From Candidatus Vondammii sp. HM_W22 (GTDB lineage Bacteria > Pseudomonadota > Gammaproteobacteria > Chromatiales > Chromatiaceae): 64,000 nucleotides of DNA. How positions within the stretch are numbered: the first letter of the stretch is position 1; each line of letters begins with the position of its first letter. The stretch lies in assembly GCF_022530855.2 (NCBI RefSeq), contig NZ_CP099567.1, forward strand, positions 930,001-994,000, written 5' to 3'. A program made the position numbers and the translations under genes. Below the pieces are notes generated by a model. It was not told where the DNA came from. It saw nothing but the letters and a program-made list of their open reading frames with translations, and searched no databases. Below, piece after piece: positions 8,498-17,453 of the stretch.

Positions 8498-9631
8498 CTA
8501 GCGCATTACGCTGTCAGGATCGGTAATTGCCGCCTGCCAGATGGGAATAATGGTGGCCACCGTATAGGGAAAGACGGTGAAGAAGAAGAGGGTGGCGACC
8601 TGTAAACCATCGACATAAGGGGCAGGCTGAAACTGAGGATAGAGCACGGCCCATCCCTTCAGCACCGGTTCAAACAGACCGGCTGAAGCGTAAAAGACGT
8701 GAAGGTAGGCGAGCAGATACCCCAGTAGGAATGCGGCGAGGGAGATAATGGACCCCTCCCAGAATTTCATCCGGATGACATCCGATGTCTCCCAGCCGAT
8801 TGCCTTGAGTATGCCGATCTCCTTACGCTCTTCAGCGCTCAGGCCGGATGCTTTGTCCCAGGCGAAGATGACAAAGGCGAGAATGGCACCGACCATCAGC
8901 ACAAAGACAATGCCCTGGCGCCAGGAGAAGATGCTGTCATAGGTACGGATGATCTCTTCCCGCAAGATGGGGCGGGTGTCCGGCAGTTTGACGGTCAGCT
9001 TCTCAGCCACTTTACGCGTTTCTTTCTGGTTGCGCACCCGCAGTACCAAATCGGTGTAGTACCCCTCAGGAATAGAGAAGAAGTCACGAAACTGCTGCTC
9101 CGAGAGCAGTATCAGGTCGGCACTCACCAGCTCGGAATCGGCTGGGAGGGTATCCACCACTTTGAATGAAAAAGTGCGGCTGTCGGCGGAGCGGAAGCTG
9201 AGGATATCGCCGATACTGAGTCCACGGGTGCGGGCGATGGCCGATCCGATAACGATTTCACTCGCCTTGAGTTCCCGGTCTCTGGGGACCATCAAAGTGT
9301 AATTGGCTTTTACCGCCGGGTCATAAAAATAGCCCCATAGTCTGCCGTGCTTCCCGATCACCCCTCTGATTCGCCCAATCTTATCCAGATAGCTCGCCGG
9401 GATTAGATCGTGACGTCCGGCCACCATGCGCTGGATGATGATCTCAGGTGAGTTTTCCAGCACTGCCACAGCTTCACTGCGTAGCGCATGAGTGAACAGC
9501 ATCACTGACGCAAGCATAAAGACGATCAGGGTATAGACCAGCAGCAATCCCAGATTTTTGCCTGGTCTGCGCAGCAGTGATGAGAGAGTGAAATCAATCA
9601 GATATTTCTGCTTGAGAAGAAATGCTTTCAT
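8498..9631 (-). CDS. FtsX-like ABC transporter permease
   Basis: 377 residues: one N-terminal membrane helix (residues ~20-45), a large periplasmic domain (~50-240), then three C-terminal helices. This is the MacB/FtsX topology. Motifs typical of the FtsX domain follow the second helix (SAEERKEIGILKAIGWETSDVIRMKFWEGSI). It pairs with the ATPase just downstream. The gene for a small anchored periplasmic protein overlaps its 5' end by 38 bp, so a three-component complex is likely. Confidence 0.9.
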   Translation of the reverse strand: MKAFLLKQKYLIDFTLSSLLRRPGKNLGLLLVYTLIVFMLASVMLFTHALRSEAVAVLENSPEIIIQRMVAGRHDLIPASYLDKIGRIRGVIGKHGRLWGYFYDPAVKANYTLMVPRDRELKASEIVIGSAIARTRGLSIGDILSFRSADSRTFSFKVVDTLPADSELVSADLILLSEQQFRDFFSIPEGYYTDLVLRVRNQKETRKVAEKLTVKLPDTRPILREEIIRTYDSIFSWRQGIVFVLMVGAILAFVIFAWDKASGLSAEERKEIGILKAIGWETSDVIRMKFWEGSIISLAAFLLGYLLAYLHVFYASAGLFEPVLKGWAVLYPQFQPAPYVDGLQVATLFFFTVFPYTVATIIPIWQAAITDPDSVMR

Positions 9632-9926
9632 AGTCTGCGCTTAAGAGGTGGAGAGGTGGAATTACCAATGAGCCGCTTGGAAAGTGCTCAATGGCAAATG
9701 GATGGTCCTGGAAGGCGGTGTGATAATCCGCCTGGGTCAGGTGCCGGGTGTAACGTGCTTCGGTAAACAGGCTTAAATCGGTTAATTCAAGATCGCGAAC
9801 CTGGGTTGCCACTCTCTCCAGGTGGGGTTCCAGGTTTTTTCCGCGAATCCAGGTATCTACCACCGTCAGCAGCAACAGCAGGCCGGCAATGCCAAAACAG
9901 GTAAACAGTAGATCGGATTTTCGCAT
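9594..9926 (-). CDS. Small membrane-anchored periplasmic protein of NosL block
   Basis: About 110 residues from the ATG at 9926 (MRKSDLLFTCFGIAGLLLLL), giving one N-terminal transmembrane helix and a roughly 80-residue periplasmic part with no recognised motif. A longer frame to 9977 exists but would put charged residues ahead of the helix. It overlaps the permease start by 38 bp. Histidines recur (PHLER, TRHLTQADYHTAF, DHPFAIEHF), which could be metal-related, but no defined site is seen. Function unknown. Confidence 0.6.
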   Translation of the reverse strand: MRKSDLLFTCFGIAGLLLLLTVVDTWIRGKNLEPHLERVATQVRDLELTDLSLFTEARYTRHLTQADYHTAFQDHPFAIEHFPSGSLVIPPLHLLSADYESISSQAEISD

Positions 9927-10058
9927 TCTACTCACCAATAACTCATCAATGTCAGGTCGTGGGTAACAGAGGCTCACTGCGATCCGGAATGTTGCACACT
10001 CTCAGGGATGCTTCGTTTGCCTGTACTGATGAAACTCAATTGCCGACTCTTTTTTCGG

Positions 10059-10544
10059 CTATTCAAAAACGCCGTTATCCAGGTTAATCAACAGCGAGCG
10101 GGTAACTTCTTGGAATGTAAGGATACGTTTGCCGGCATGGTCACTGATGAATTCTTCGGCATCTTCTCTGGTTTCAAGAGGCACCAGTTCATGCCCCATA
10201 GGGCCGAGGACATCTGAGCCGATGACGTAGACGGCGTCACGGGCAGGGATGCGGGTGAGACCATAATATTCAGTGACGCCAATGGTCTGCATATCTTCAG
10301 CACGGTGGCCTAGTGCCCATTTGGGTAGATCCAACAGGTATTTGAACAGGTCTTTGGCACCGTCAAAATGGTGAGCATGGCCATCCTTGTAGAGAACGGT
10401 GGCTATCCACTCCGGGTACTTGGCTACAAACATACCGCAAACGGGGCAGGTGTCCTTCAATCCGGGCGCTGGAATATCCAGTGTCTCTGCATTCAGACTC
10501 GTGGAGAGCAGGAGGAGTGTGGCCAGTGTGAGGTATTTGATCAT
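10059..10544 (-). CDS. nosL: NosL-family copper chaperone
   Basis: 161 residues from the ATG at 10544, with a signal peptide (MIKYLTLATLLLLSTSLNA). The mature N-terminus has DTCPVCGMFVAKYPEW, the NosL hallmark CxxCGM. The downstream HAHHFDGAKDLFKYLLD also matches the family. NosL binds Cu(I) and helps copper delivery to nitrous oxide reductase, but NosL-type proteins also occur without NosZ. No nosZ, nosD, nosF or nosY is found in this window. It is the second of two NosL-type genes, followed by the small membrane protein and ABC permease genes. Confidence 0.88.
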   Translation of the reverse strand: MIKYLTLATLLLLSTSLNAETLDIPAPGLKDTCPVCGMFVAKYPEWIATVLYKDGHAHHFDGAKDLFKYLLDLPKWALGHRAEDMQTIGVTEYYGLTRIPARDAVYVIGSDVLGPMGHELVPLETREDAEEFISDHAGKRILTFQEVTRSLLINLDNGVFE

Positions 10545-10682
10545 GTGATTTTTACTGTTTTCGTTGCATGCCCATGCTTCGCGTGGGAATGCATACCTGA
10601 CTTCCATAAAATATACAGTGTCGATTTTCACGCTGAGGGGGGCCATCGGAAACCGGAAAAAGGATCGCAGAGGTACAAAGTA

Positions 10683-10693
10683 CCCCCCCCCCC
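10683..10693. repeat. C11 homopolymer between the two nosL-type genes
   Basis: Eleven consecutive C residues sit 17 bases downstream (in transcription direction) of the first nosL-type stop and about 140 bases upstream of the second nosL start. Tracts of this length are prone to slippage and can also be miscounted by sequencers. Confidence 0.9.
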
Positions 10694-10709
10694 GCAATCC
10701 CGACTTGGG

Positions 10710-11402
10710 TCAGCCTTTATTCTTCTGCATCATCATCTTTTTCATCATTTTCTTACGGCGTTCCAAACGGCGTTTGCGAATGCCCATAGTATCTTTTGCC
10801 ATGCCTGCATAAGCTTGGGTCAGGGCGCCATCGAAGTTGGCCAACTCACCGCCTTTTGCAGCCTGCGTGGCTTTGGCGGCATCTGCACTGGCAAATGCCA
10901 TTTTGCTGTTCATGGTCATGGTGCCTTTGAGTTTTGCACCGATGAGATAAGTCGCACTATCCACTTCAACCAAAGGCTTTATTGCTGCGCTGGAGCCAAA
11001 GTCGGCAGCATAGATCGCCTTTGGACCCCGGTCGAGGTTGAGTGAAAGGCTGATGGCAAGGCAATGAATGGAGCAGGTGCCATCCACCAAGCCATCATCA
11101 TACTGCACCAGATGACGGCTGTGATGCCACTGCTTCCGGCTCATGCCGCAGTAGGGGCAGCGGGGATATTTTTTCAGCTCGTCTTCCAGAGGTTTATCGT
11201 CTGGTGGGTTCTTCGGCATGAACTGGAGCGGTGTTCCGTCATGTTCTCCTTTTTCCCCGGAGGCAGTGACCCAACCGACACCGGGAACCATAGCGCCGAT
11301 ACTTTTGTTCGCAGCCAAGCTGGCGGCGCTGAATCCGGTGATACCGGTTGCTGCCAGCATTTTCATCGCCAGGCGGCGATCCATGGTTGGTTTGTCACTC
11401 AT
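10710..11402 (-). CDS. NosL-like protein with Tat-like signal and Met/Lys tail
   Basis: 230 residues from the ATG at 11402, preceded by GGGAGAAAAAG as ribosome site. The N-terminus (MDRRLAMKMLAATGITGFSA) looks like a twin-arginine signal. The core has RCPYCGMSRKQWHHSRHLVQYDDG, then GTCSIHCLAISL, and resembles NosL with a second Cys pair. The C-terminus is unusual: RKRRLERRKKMM followed by KKMMMQKNKG, a Met- and Lys-rich tail that could bind Cu(I). As the first gene of the block it may define a folded, Tat-exported metallochaperone. The function is inferred from family and tail. Confidence 0.8.
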   Translation of the reverse strand: MSDKPTMDRRLAMKMLAATGITGFSAASLAANKSIGAMVPGVGWVTASGEKGEHDGTPLQFMPKNPPDDKPLEDELKKYPRCPYCGMSRKQWHHSRHLVQYDDGLVDGTCSIHCLAISLSLNLDRGPKAIYAADFGSSAAIKPLVEVDSATYLIGAKLKGTMTMNSKMAFASADAAKATQAAKGGELANFDGALTQAYAGMAKDTMGIRKRRLERRKKMMKKMMMQKNKG

Positions 11403-11872
11403 CTTTTTCTCCCGGTTGGTTCTATGCGGGAAGGGAAGTCGCAGACCTCCTTCCACAAGTTTATTCGCAAAGCTAAAGGTCGCTACCAAAGTAATTGTCA
11501 GGCTGAAAATGGCAATGGCCATTGACGAATCGCAATAATCTCTTCAACAGAATGAATTAAGTGGAGATGTCTGCGTTGATTACCTTATTTCGTTGAAAAT
11601 GTGTGGCAAATGACGCATATTTTTTTGGGGCTCCCAATGGGGGATTAGTGCTCTCAAGCCGCTTTTCAGGTCATCTCCATCCAGAAACAGATAACTCACC
11701 ATAGCCCCTCATCAACATTTGCAGAGTGTAAATGAGAAGCTACCGTGTTCTTTGTGGTGAAAGCGGTGTTTCCGGACGGGGACTAGAAAGATGGCAGGGG
11801 TAGAAGGTTGTGTCTAATTTAACCTCAGTTTTCCGCTAAACTGGCTTTCTGCCGGTGCTGTTTATGTTTTTT
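11403..11872. other. Intergenic region upstream of the NosL block
   Basis: About 470 bp without a supported gene. It should hold the promoter of the NosL operon (minus strand) and the end of the men pseudogene. It is AT-rich around 11560-11640. I do not see a convincing FNR, CueR or CsoR site. Confidence 0.5.
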
Positions 11873-12359
11873 TCAGATGAAACCCGTGCCAGGTCCGGCA
11901 CCAAGGTCAAGTGTTCTCCGGACGATGGAGGGGCCGCTCCCAGGTTTTCTGAGAACCAGTGGCTGGTGCAAGGCCATGAGTGACGGGTGTGTTGATATGG
12001 TCAATAGCGGCTGCACAAGATGTGCGTCGGCCTATGTGCCGGGAGCGGCTTCCAATGTGCTTGCAACAACGGTATGCAGTCCCAATCGGCTGGCTTCCTT
12101 GGCCGGCGATAGGCTTGGAAGCACTCCACCTCTGATGGCGAGTTTGATGATCATCCGGGCGTCGGGAAAACTGTCCCGCCTGTTATTGGTTGTGAACCGG
12201 GTGACTGACTCATCGGGCGCAAGGTCGCACTTTACCTCGGCCATCTGTCTCGACTTGAACCAGGCAGCCCTTTCATTTTGTCCATATTCCGGACGCTGCT
12301 TGCCAAGGCTGAATAAAAGGGAGTGAGTAGGGGGTTGTTTTAAAGCTGGAGATGATCAT
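11873..12359 (-). pseudogene. menC: menC (o-succinylbenzoate synthase) remnant
   Basis: MenC is an enolase-superfamily enzyme of menaquinone synthesis. The start overlaps the menA stop (TGATG at 12357-12361). It reads MIISSFKTTPYSLPFIQPW..ASGIWTK, then TGA, then KGCLVQVET, as expected for a MenC N-terminus. After about 50 codons the central part is missing. The C-terminal half resumes with APDESVTRF and MIIKLAIRGGVLPSLSPAKE, then RLGLHTVVASTLEAAPGT, then a stop. In other frames it continues with HLVQ, THGLA, TSHWFSENLGAAP and ends GAGPGTGFI at 11873. There is thus one large deletion, two stops and several frameshifts. Too short and broken to work. Confidence 0.8.
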
Positions 12360-13246
12360 CAAATGATCAGGCTGACAGACAGCAGGGCACTGAACAGCAA
12401 CTGGAGCTGAGCTGTGTGCGCTAGGATCTGGTTGAAAACCGGACCGGGTTGCAGCGTTGTGAGACGATATAACAGCAGCAGTGCCAACGGGAGTGCGGAG
12501 AGGATCAGCCAATTATTGTCGGAGCTTGTCTGCAGTGCCATGGGCAGTGTAAAGGGCACCAGCAGTAGCACCATATAGAGGTACCGGGAGTTTTTACGCC
12601 CAAGATAGTTTGTGAGGGTGAATTTGCTGGCTTTCACGTCAGAGTCGAGGTCTCTGTAATTGTTTACCAGCAGTACCGCCGCAGCCAGAAAGCCCACGGC
12701 ACAGGCAGAGAAAAAAATATTCAGCGAGAGCGACAGCGTTTGAATGTAGTAACTGCCCATAACGGCAAAAAGGCCAAAAAAGATAAACACAAACAGCTCA
12801 CCACTGGCGCTGTAGGCGATCGGTCGGGGGCCGCCGGTATAGGCGTATCCAGCGGTCAGAGAGAGTAAGCCGATGATGATAATCGGCCAGCCACCGATCA
12901 TCGCCAGATAGATGCCGGTGAGAAAGGCGAGGGAGAAACTGATCTTGGCGGCACGCTTTACTGCCGCCGCGGTGAACCAGCCCTGGGCCGTGGCCCGCTT
13001 CGGTCCCAGGCGTTCGTGGGTATCGGCTCCACGTTCAAAATCAGCGGCGTCGTTGTGCAGGTTGGTGCCGATCTGGATCAGCAGGGCGGCAATCAGTGCC
13101 GCCAGGGCAGGTAGCCAATGCAGCTCCTGTTGTTCACTCCATGCCAATGCACTGCCCACCAGTACGGGTGCCAGTGAGATACCGAGTGTTTTTGGCCGGA
13201 TGGCGAGTAACCAGTGCCGAACCTGCCTGTTAAAATCTGAGCCCAT
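12359..13246 (-). CDS. menA: 1,4-dihydroxy-2-naphthoate polyprenyltransferase (MenA)
   Basis: UbiA-superfamily prenyltransferase with about eight membrane helices. The first Asp-rich motif is NLHNDAADFERGAD followed by RLGPKRATAQGW, typical of MenA, not UbiA. The second motif region has NNYRDLDSDVKASK. AYTGGPRPIAYSASGELFVF is also a MenA hallmark. I chose the ATG at 13246 (MGSDFNRQVRHWLLAIRPKTL) over an upstream start at 13318. The gene looks intact, about 295 residues, but the menC next to it is destroyed. Whether menaquinone is still made depends on men genes elsewhere. Confidence 0.88.
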   Translation of the reverse strand: MGSDFNRQVRHWLLAIRPKTLGISLAPVLVGSALAWSEQQELHWLPALAALIAALLIQIGTNLHNDAADFERGADTHERLGPKRATAQGWFTAAAVKRAAKISFSLAFLTGIYLAMIGGWPIIIIGLLSLTAGYAYTGGPRPIAYSASGELFVFIFFGLFAVMGSYYIQTLSLSLNIFFSACAVGFLAAAVLLVNNYRDLDSDVKASKFTLTNYLGRKNSRYLYMVLLLVPFTLPMALQTSSDNNWLILSALPLALLLLYRLTTLQPGPVFNQILAHTAQLQLLFSALLSVSLII

Positions 13247-13416
13247 GAATAATAGCTCTGTGGCTGAGTTGAAAACGGCTATTCTATCCTTTTTCAAGAG
13301 TTTCCGAGCAAGCACCAAATAATTTAGATAAGAAATAGCATTTGTTTGGTTTGATGGTTTGGCAGATGATGGATTTATGTCAAATAAATCTGATTGAATT
13401 TATAGGGATACATTCA

Positions 13417-16400
13417 TTGATTTCAATACCGCTTTTTAGACTCGGGCTGACCTGGATTTTTTTGGCAGTTTTTCTTTTCTCGCTGTCGTTGCAGGCAGAG
13501 GAGGATGAGACAGGAGCACTGATTTTGTCTCAGAAGCTGGAACTGATGCAGATTCAGGCCAGGATGTCGGAGTTGGAGACATCTGTGGAGCTGGATCAGG
13601 CAAGCAGGGCTGCGCTGGAGCTTTTTCGTTCAGCATTCAACCGGCTCAAAGCCTCGCAGGAGGACAAAGAGGCTGTCGCCCGTTACCGGCAATCCATTGA
13701 TACGGCTGCAAAGCAGAAAGAACTGCTGGCCAAATCCCTGCAGCAGGCGAGGGATCTGGGGAAAAAGCCTCTGTCTTTGCCGCAAAATCCGACCCTGGAT
13801 GCCTTATCCCAATGGCTAGGTCAGGCAGAGGCCGACCAGAAGTTGGCGCAGACCCGGTTGTCTGAGTTGATAGCGACACTGGCAAGTGAGCGGGCACGCC
13901 CGGAGCAGACTGGCTTGGAGTTGGCAGAGGTCAGGTTTCGGCTGAGTGAAGTCGAGAATAGTATTGGATCACCTGAGGTGTTGGGTGAGTCAGCACTTAC
14001 TGCTGAAGCCCGCCGGACATCGATGCTGACGAATCAGCAGGCGTTGATGAGTCGTATTAACCGCTTGGAGATGGAGCGGTTGAGCTATGGGCCGAGGATG
14101 GAGCAGCTCAATGCCCGGATCAATTTTGCCCGGGAGGCATCGAAGCAGGCAGAGAGCCGGGTCCAGGCGCTGCAGGAGTTGATGAACGAGCGCCGAGCCG
14201 CTGAGGCCGACCGGGCGATACAGGATGCGGCACAGGCCTGGCTGGAGGCCTCTGGCAAGCATCAATTGATTCAATCATCGTTAGAAGAGAATGCCACCCT
14301 GAGTGGGCAGTTGAGTGCGCTGGCGGTTGAGATTGAAAAGGCTGCCCGGGATCGCCAGCGGGTGGTAGGGAAAATGGCCCTGATCAATTATAACCTCGGG
14401 CGGGTAAAACAGCAGCTCGACATCACGGGTCTTGACGATGAGTTGCTTGGCCAGGTGTTGCGCTCCCAACGCAAAGAGTTGCCTGATGTTACCCAACTGC
14501 ATCTGAGCCTAGAGGAAGAGCAGCGTCGCCTGGCTGGATTGCGCCTTGAGCAATTCCGGTTGGAGGACCAGCGCCAGCAGTTGGCCACAGATGAGCAGAT
14601 AGCCCTACAGCTGGAGCGGGTCAAACCGACTGATTTGACAGAACAGCAGTGGCTGGTGTTGACGAAGGAGCTGGAAAAAGTTTATCGCGACCGTTTTCAA
14701 CTGCTGGAAAAGTTGCAGGCTGCTTATATCCGTTATGAGAAGTTGCTCAGTGACCTGAGCCTGGGGCAGCAGTCACTGGGTAACAAGGCGGGCGAATATG
14801 CTGCACTGCTGGACCGTAATCTGATCTGGATACCCAGTGCCAATCCGTTGAACATGGATGTTATAAAAGAGACAGTGGGTGCGATCGGTTGGGTCTTTTC
14901 AGGGAAAAACTGGGGAGAGGTAGTGTGGAGCATATCAAATGGGCTTGCCGAAAGACCTTTCAGAGGCGCGCTGGCGTTAATCCTCTTTGTGCTGGTTTTG
15001 AGTGTCAGGCCTTCGATGCGCAGAGACCTGGAACAGATGGCGGTGAAAGTAGGTAATGTCAGCCAGGACAGCTTCCTGCTTACCCTCCGTGCCTCTCTCT
15101 ATACACTATTGCTGGCACTGCCCTGGGTGATGCTGCTCGCTGCTCTGGGCTGGATGCTGATCAAGAGTGGCGTTCATCCGTTCAGTGACGCAGTTGGCGA
15201 GGGATTCAGACGCAGCCTGACCATCTTCTTTGTCTTTCAGGTGATTCGTTATCTGCTTATACCCAATGGACTGGCCGAGGTGCATTTCCGTTGGCAGCCT
15301 GATGTCACTGCTCTGTTCAGGCGGCATCTGTACTGGCTCGTGCCGTTGCTGGTTACTGCCGTGTTTATTGTCGGTGTCACTGAGTGGCAGGATAATGAGA
15401 TTTATAGAAACACCCTGGGAAGGAGTGTCTTTATTATCGGATTATTGATATTTGGCTTCTTTACCCACCTGACCCTCAACCCCTGGAGTGGGGCGCCGGA
15501 CTCTATGCAGAGAGAGGGGCGTAACGGTTGGGGGCGGGGTGCCTTCTGGTACCCTCTGGCCCTGATGATAACACTGTTGTTGGTTCTATTATCGTTTGAG
15601 GGGTATCACTACACGGCAGTGAAGCTGGGACGTCTGTTGCTCCAGTCAATAGCAGCCGGTTTGCTGGTATTTGTTCTCTACTATCTGGCGGTGCGCTGGC
15701 TGTTGGTGGCCGAGCGGCGGCTGGCACTTGCTCGGGCGAGGGCGAAGCGCCAAGCTGTGCAGGAGGCCCGGGAAGCCAAAGAGATTGCCGAGGCTGCTGG
15801 TGAGGGTCTACCGGATACCCTCGATATGAAAGAGATCAACCTCGCCACGATCAATGAACAGACACGGCGTCTGCTGCGTGTGCTGGCACTGGTGGCGATG
15901 ATGGGTCTGCTGGTGCTGGTGCTGGTCTGGTCAGGGCTGATGCCGGCACTTGGTTTTCTGGGTGATGTCGTGCTTTGGCAGCACATCTCCCTGGGAGTGG
16001 AAGGGGAGCAACTGACCCCCATCTCCCTGGTGGATGTATTGCTGGCCTGCCTGGTGCTGGTGCTGATGGTTGTGGCCGGACGCAATCTGCCCGGGCTGCT
16101 GGAGATAGCACTGCTTCAGCCGATGGCGGTGGACCCTGGTACACGTTATACCGTTTCCAATATCAGCCGTTACCTGATTTATGCCGCCGGAACAGTAACT
16201 GCCCTTGCCTTGGTTGGTCTTGCCTGGGATGACGTACAATGGCTGGTGGCCGCCATGGGGGTAGGGCTGGGTTTTGGTCTGAAGGAGATCTTTGCCAACC
16301 TGATCTCCGGTATCATGATCCTGTTTGAGCGACCCATCCGAATTGGCGACACCGTCACTGTGGGTGATATCAGCGGCACTGTGAGCCGCATTCGCATCCG

Positions 16401-16833
16401 TGCCACCACTATTACAGACTGGGACAACAAAGAGCTGGTGGTTCCGAATAAGACTTTCATTATCGATCCATTAATCAACTGGACGCTGTCCGATCCGATT
16501 ACGCGTCTGGTGATCAAGGTGGGCATCGCCTATGGTTCTGACACCAAGAAGGCCCACCAGATAATGGTGGATGTCATCACGGCTCATTCTGATGTACTCA
16601 AGGAGCCCAATCCGACGGTTTTTTTTGTTGGTTTCGGCGACAGCTCACTGGATTTCGAGATCCGCGTTTTCGTTCGAGAGCGTCTGTTGCGTATGCCTCT
16701 GACTCATGATTTGCACATGGCGCTGGAGGCGGCTCTGCGCAAGGCCGATATCGAGATACCATTCCCTCAGCGGGATCTTCATCTGCGGTCAGTGGACCCG
16801 GCTATTTCAACTTATATGCCATCGCATAATTAA
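13417..16833 (+). CDS. MscK/KefA-like large mechanosensitive channel
   Basis: About 1138 residues. I prefer the TTG at 13417 (AGGGA 8 bases upstream), which gives a signal peptide ISIPLFRLGLTWIFLAVFLF. Earlier in-frame starts exist at 13342 and 13354. Residues ~30-480 form a long periplasmic coiled-coil domain rich in Q, E, R and L. Several membrane helices follow from ~520 to 900. The C-terminal MscS domain contains GVGLGFGLKEIFANLISG (pore and TM3b), RPIRIGDTVTVGDISGTV (beta domain) and WDNKELVVPNK. This is the MscK/MscM architecture. No lesion in 3.4 kb. Its 3' end overlaps tail-to-tail with tonB by 32 bp. Confidence 0.9.
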   Translation: MISIPLFRLGLTWIFLAVFLFSLSLQAEEDETGALILSQKLELMQIQARMSELETSVELDQASRAALELFRSAFNRLKASQEDKEAVARYRQSIDTAAKQKELLAKSLQQARDLGKKPLSLPQNPTLDALSQWLGQAEADQKLAQTRLSELIATLASERARPEQTGLELAEVRFRLSEVENSIGSPEVLGESALTAEARRTSMLTNQQALMSRINRLEMERLSYGPRMEQLNARINFAREASKQAESRVQALQELMNERRAAEADRAIQDAAQAWLEASGKHQLIQSSLEENATLSGQLSALAVEIEKAARDRQRVVGKMALINYNLGRVKQQLDITGLDDELLGQVLRSQRKELPDVTQLHLSLEEEQRRLAGLRLEQFRLEDQRQQLATDEQIALQLERVKPTDLTEQQWLVLTKELEKVYRDRFQLLEKLQAAYIRYEKLLSDLSLGQQSLGNKAGEYAALLDRNLIWIPSANPLNMDVIKETVGAIGWVFSGKNWGEVVWSISNGLAERPFRGALALILFVLVLSVRPSMRRDLEQMAVKVGNVSQDSFLLTLRASLYTLLLALPWVMLLAALGWMLIKSGVHPFSDAVGEGFRRSLTIFFVFQVIRYLLIPNGLAEVHFRWQPDVTALFRRHLYWLVPLLVTAVFIVGVTEWQDNEIYRNTLGRSVFIIGLLIFGFFTHLTLNPWSGAPDSMQREGRNGWGRGAFWYPLALMITLLLVLLSFEGYHYTAVKLGRLLLQSIAAGLLVFVLYYLAVRWLLVAERRLALARARAKRQAVQEAREAKEIAEAAGEGLPDTLDMKEINLATINEQTRRLLRVLALVAMMGLLVLVLVWSGLMPALGFLGDVVLWQHISLGVEGEQLTPISLVDVLLACLVLVLMVVAGRNLPGLLEIALLQPMAVDPGTRYTVSNISRYLIYAAGTVTALALVGLAWDDVQWLVAAMGVGLGFGLKEIFANLISGIMILFERPIRIGDTVTVGDISGTVSRIRIRATTITDWDNKELVVPNKTFIIDPLINWTLSDPITRLVIKVGIAYGSDTKKAHQIMVDVITAHSDVLKEPNPTVFFVGFGDSSLDFEIRVFVRERLLRMPLTHDLHMALEAALRKADIEIPFPQRDLHLRSVDPAISTYMPSHN

Positions 16834-17453
16834 CCAGCATCGGGCAGTTGATGCCGGTGGGTGGCTTAGGCAGGGGCAGGGAGGCCATCATCGCCTTTGA
16901 TGTGGATTTTTTCAAACAGCTTGTGGCTACCTGTGGTCCGGATGTTACTCACTGAACCATCGCATCCCAGAGTGAAGGAGACTTTTATGCTTCCTTCTAC
17001 ACCGCGGCGGTGTGCGGCCCGGGGGTAGGATTTTCGCTTTTCAATATGCGCCAACAGGGTTGCCAGGTACTCTTCCCGGGAGATCAGACTCCTTTTCGGG
17101 GGAGATATGGAGGCTGTTTTTTGCACCGGCGGCGGTGTGGGCCCGGGAATGATCTCCCAGGGTGGTTCAGGCGCTTTCTTGACCGGTTTAGGCTTTGGCT
17201 TTGGCTTTGGCTTTGGCTTTGGCTTTGATATTGGTTTAAACTCGGGAGGCGGAGGTTCCACCTTTGGTTCAGGTTCAGGCAGGACCGGAGGCGGTGGTGG
17301 GAAGTTGAGCCGGACATGGGTGATCTTCGGTGTCTCTAACCTGAGTGGTTTAGCGTCTACCGAGCCATTGAGCAGGTTGACCAGAGCAAAACCATGAACC
17401 AGCAGAGAGATTGCTATGGCACCCAGCCGCCAACTCAGATCCTGGGGTTTCAT
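16802..17453 (-). pseudogene. tonB: tonB, frameshifted near the C-terminus
   Basis: TonB carries proton-motive energy from ExbBD to outer-membrane receptors. One N-terminal anchor (AIAISLLVHGFALVNLL) is followed by a Pro-rich spacer with (KP) repeats and a C-terminal domain with YPRAAHRRGVEGSIKVSFTL. The frame breaks in an A6 run (T6 at 16907-16912 on +). The unshifted frame ends IHIKGDDGLPAPA at 16866. The shifted frame continues KAMMASLPLPKPP and then PMLVNYAMAYKLK to a stop at 16802, which is the proper TonB ending. A single-base indel therefore removes the last strand. It may be a real mutation, slippage, or a homopolymer read error. Confidence 0.85.
17191..17226 (-). repeat. Six perfect hexanucleotide repeats in tonB spacer
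   Basis: GGCTTT is repeated exactly six times on the plus strand, coding (Lys-Pro) units in TonB. Changes in copy number stay in frame and would alter only the periplasmic reach of TonB. Confidence 0.95.

Noticed and set aside
11877-12326. 149-residue plus-strand frame
   Set aside because: Composition is not protein-like and it lies antisense to the menC relic, whose conserved MenC blocks explain the region.
17191-17226. CRISPR-like or regulatory repeat
   Set aside because: It is six units of a hexamer without spacers and simply codes for Lys-Pro repeats of TonB.
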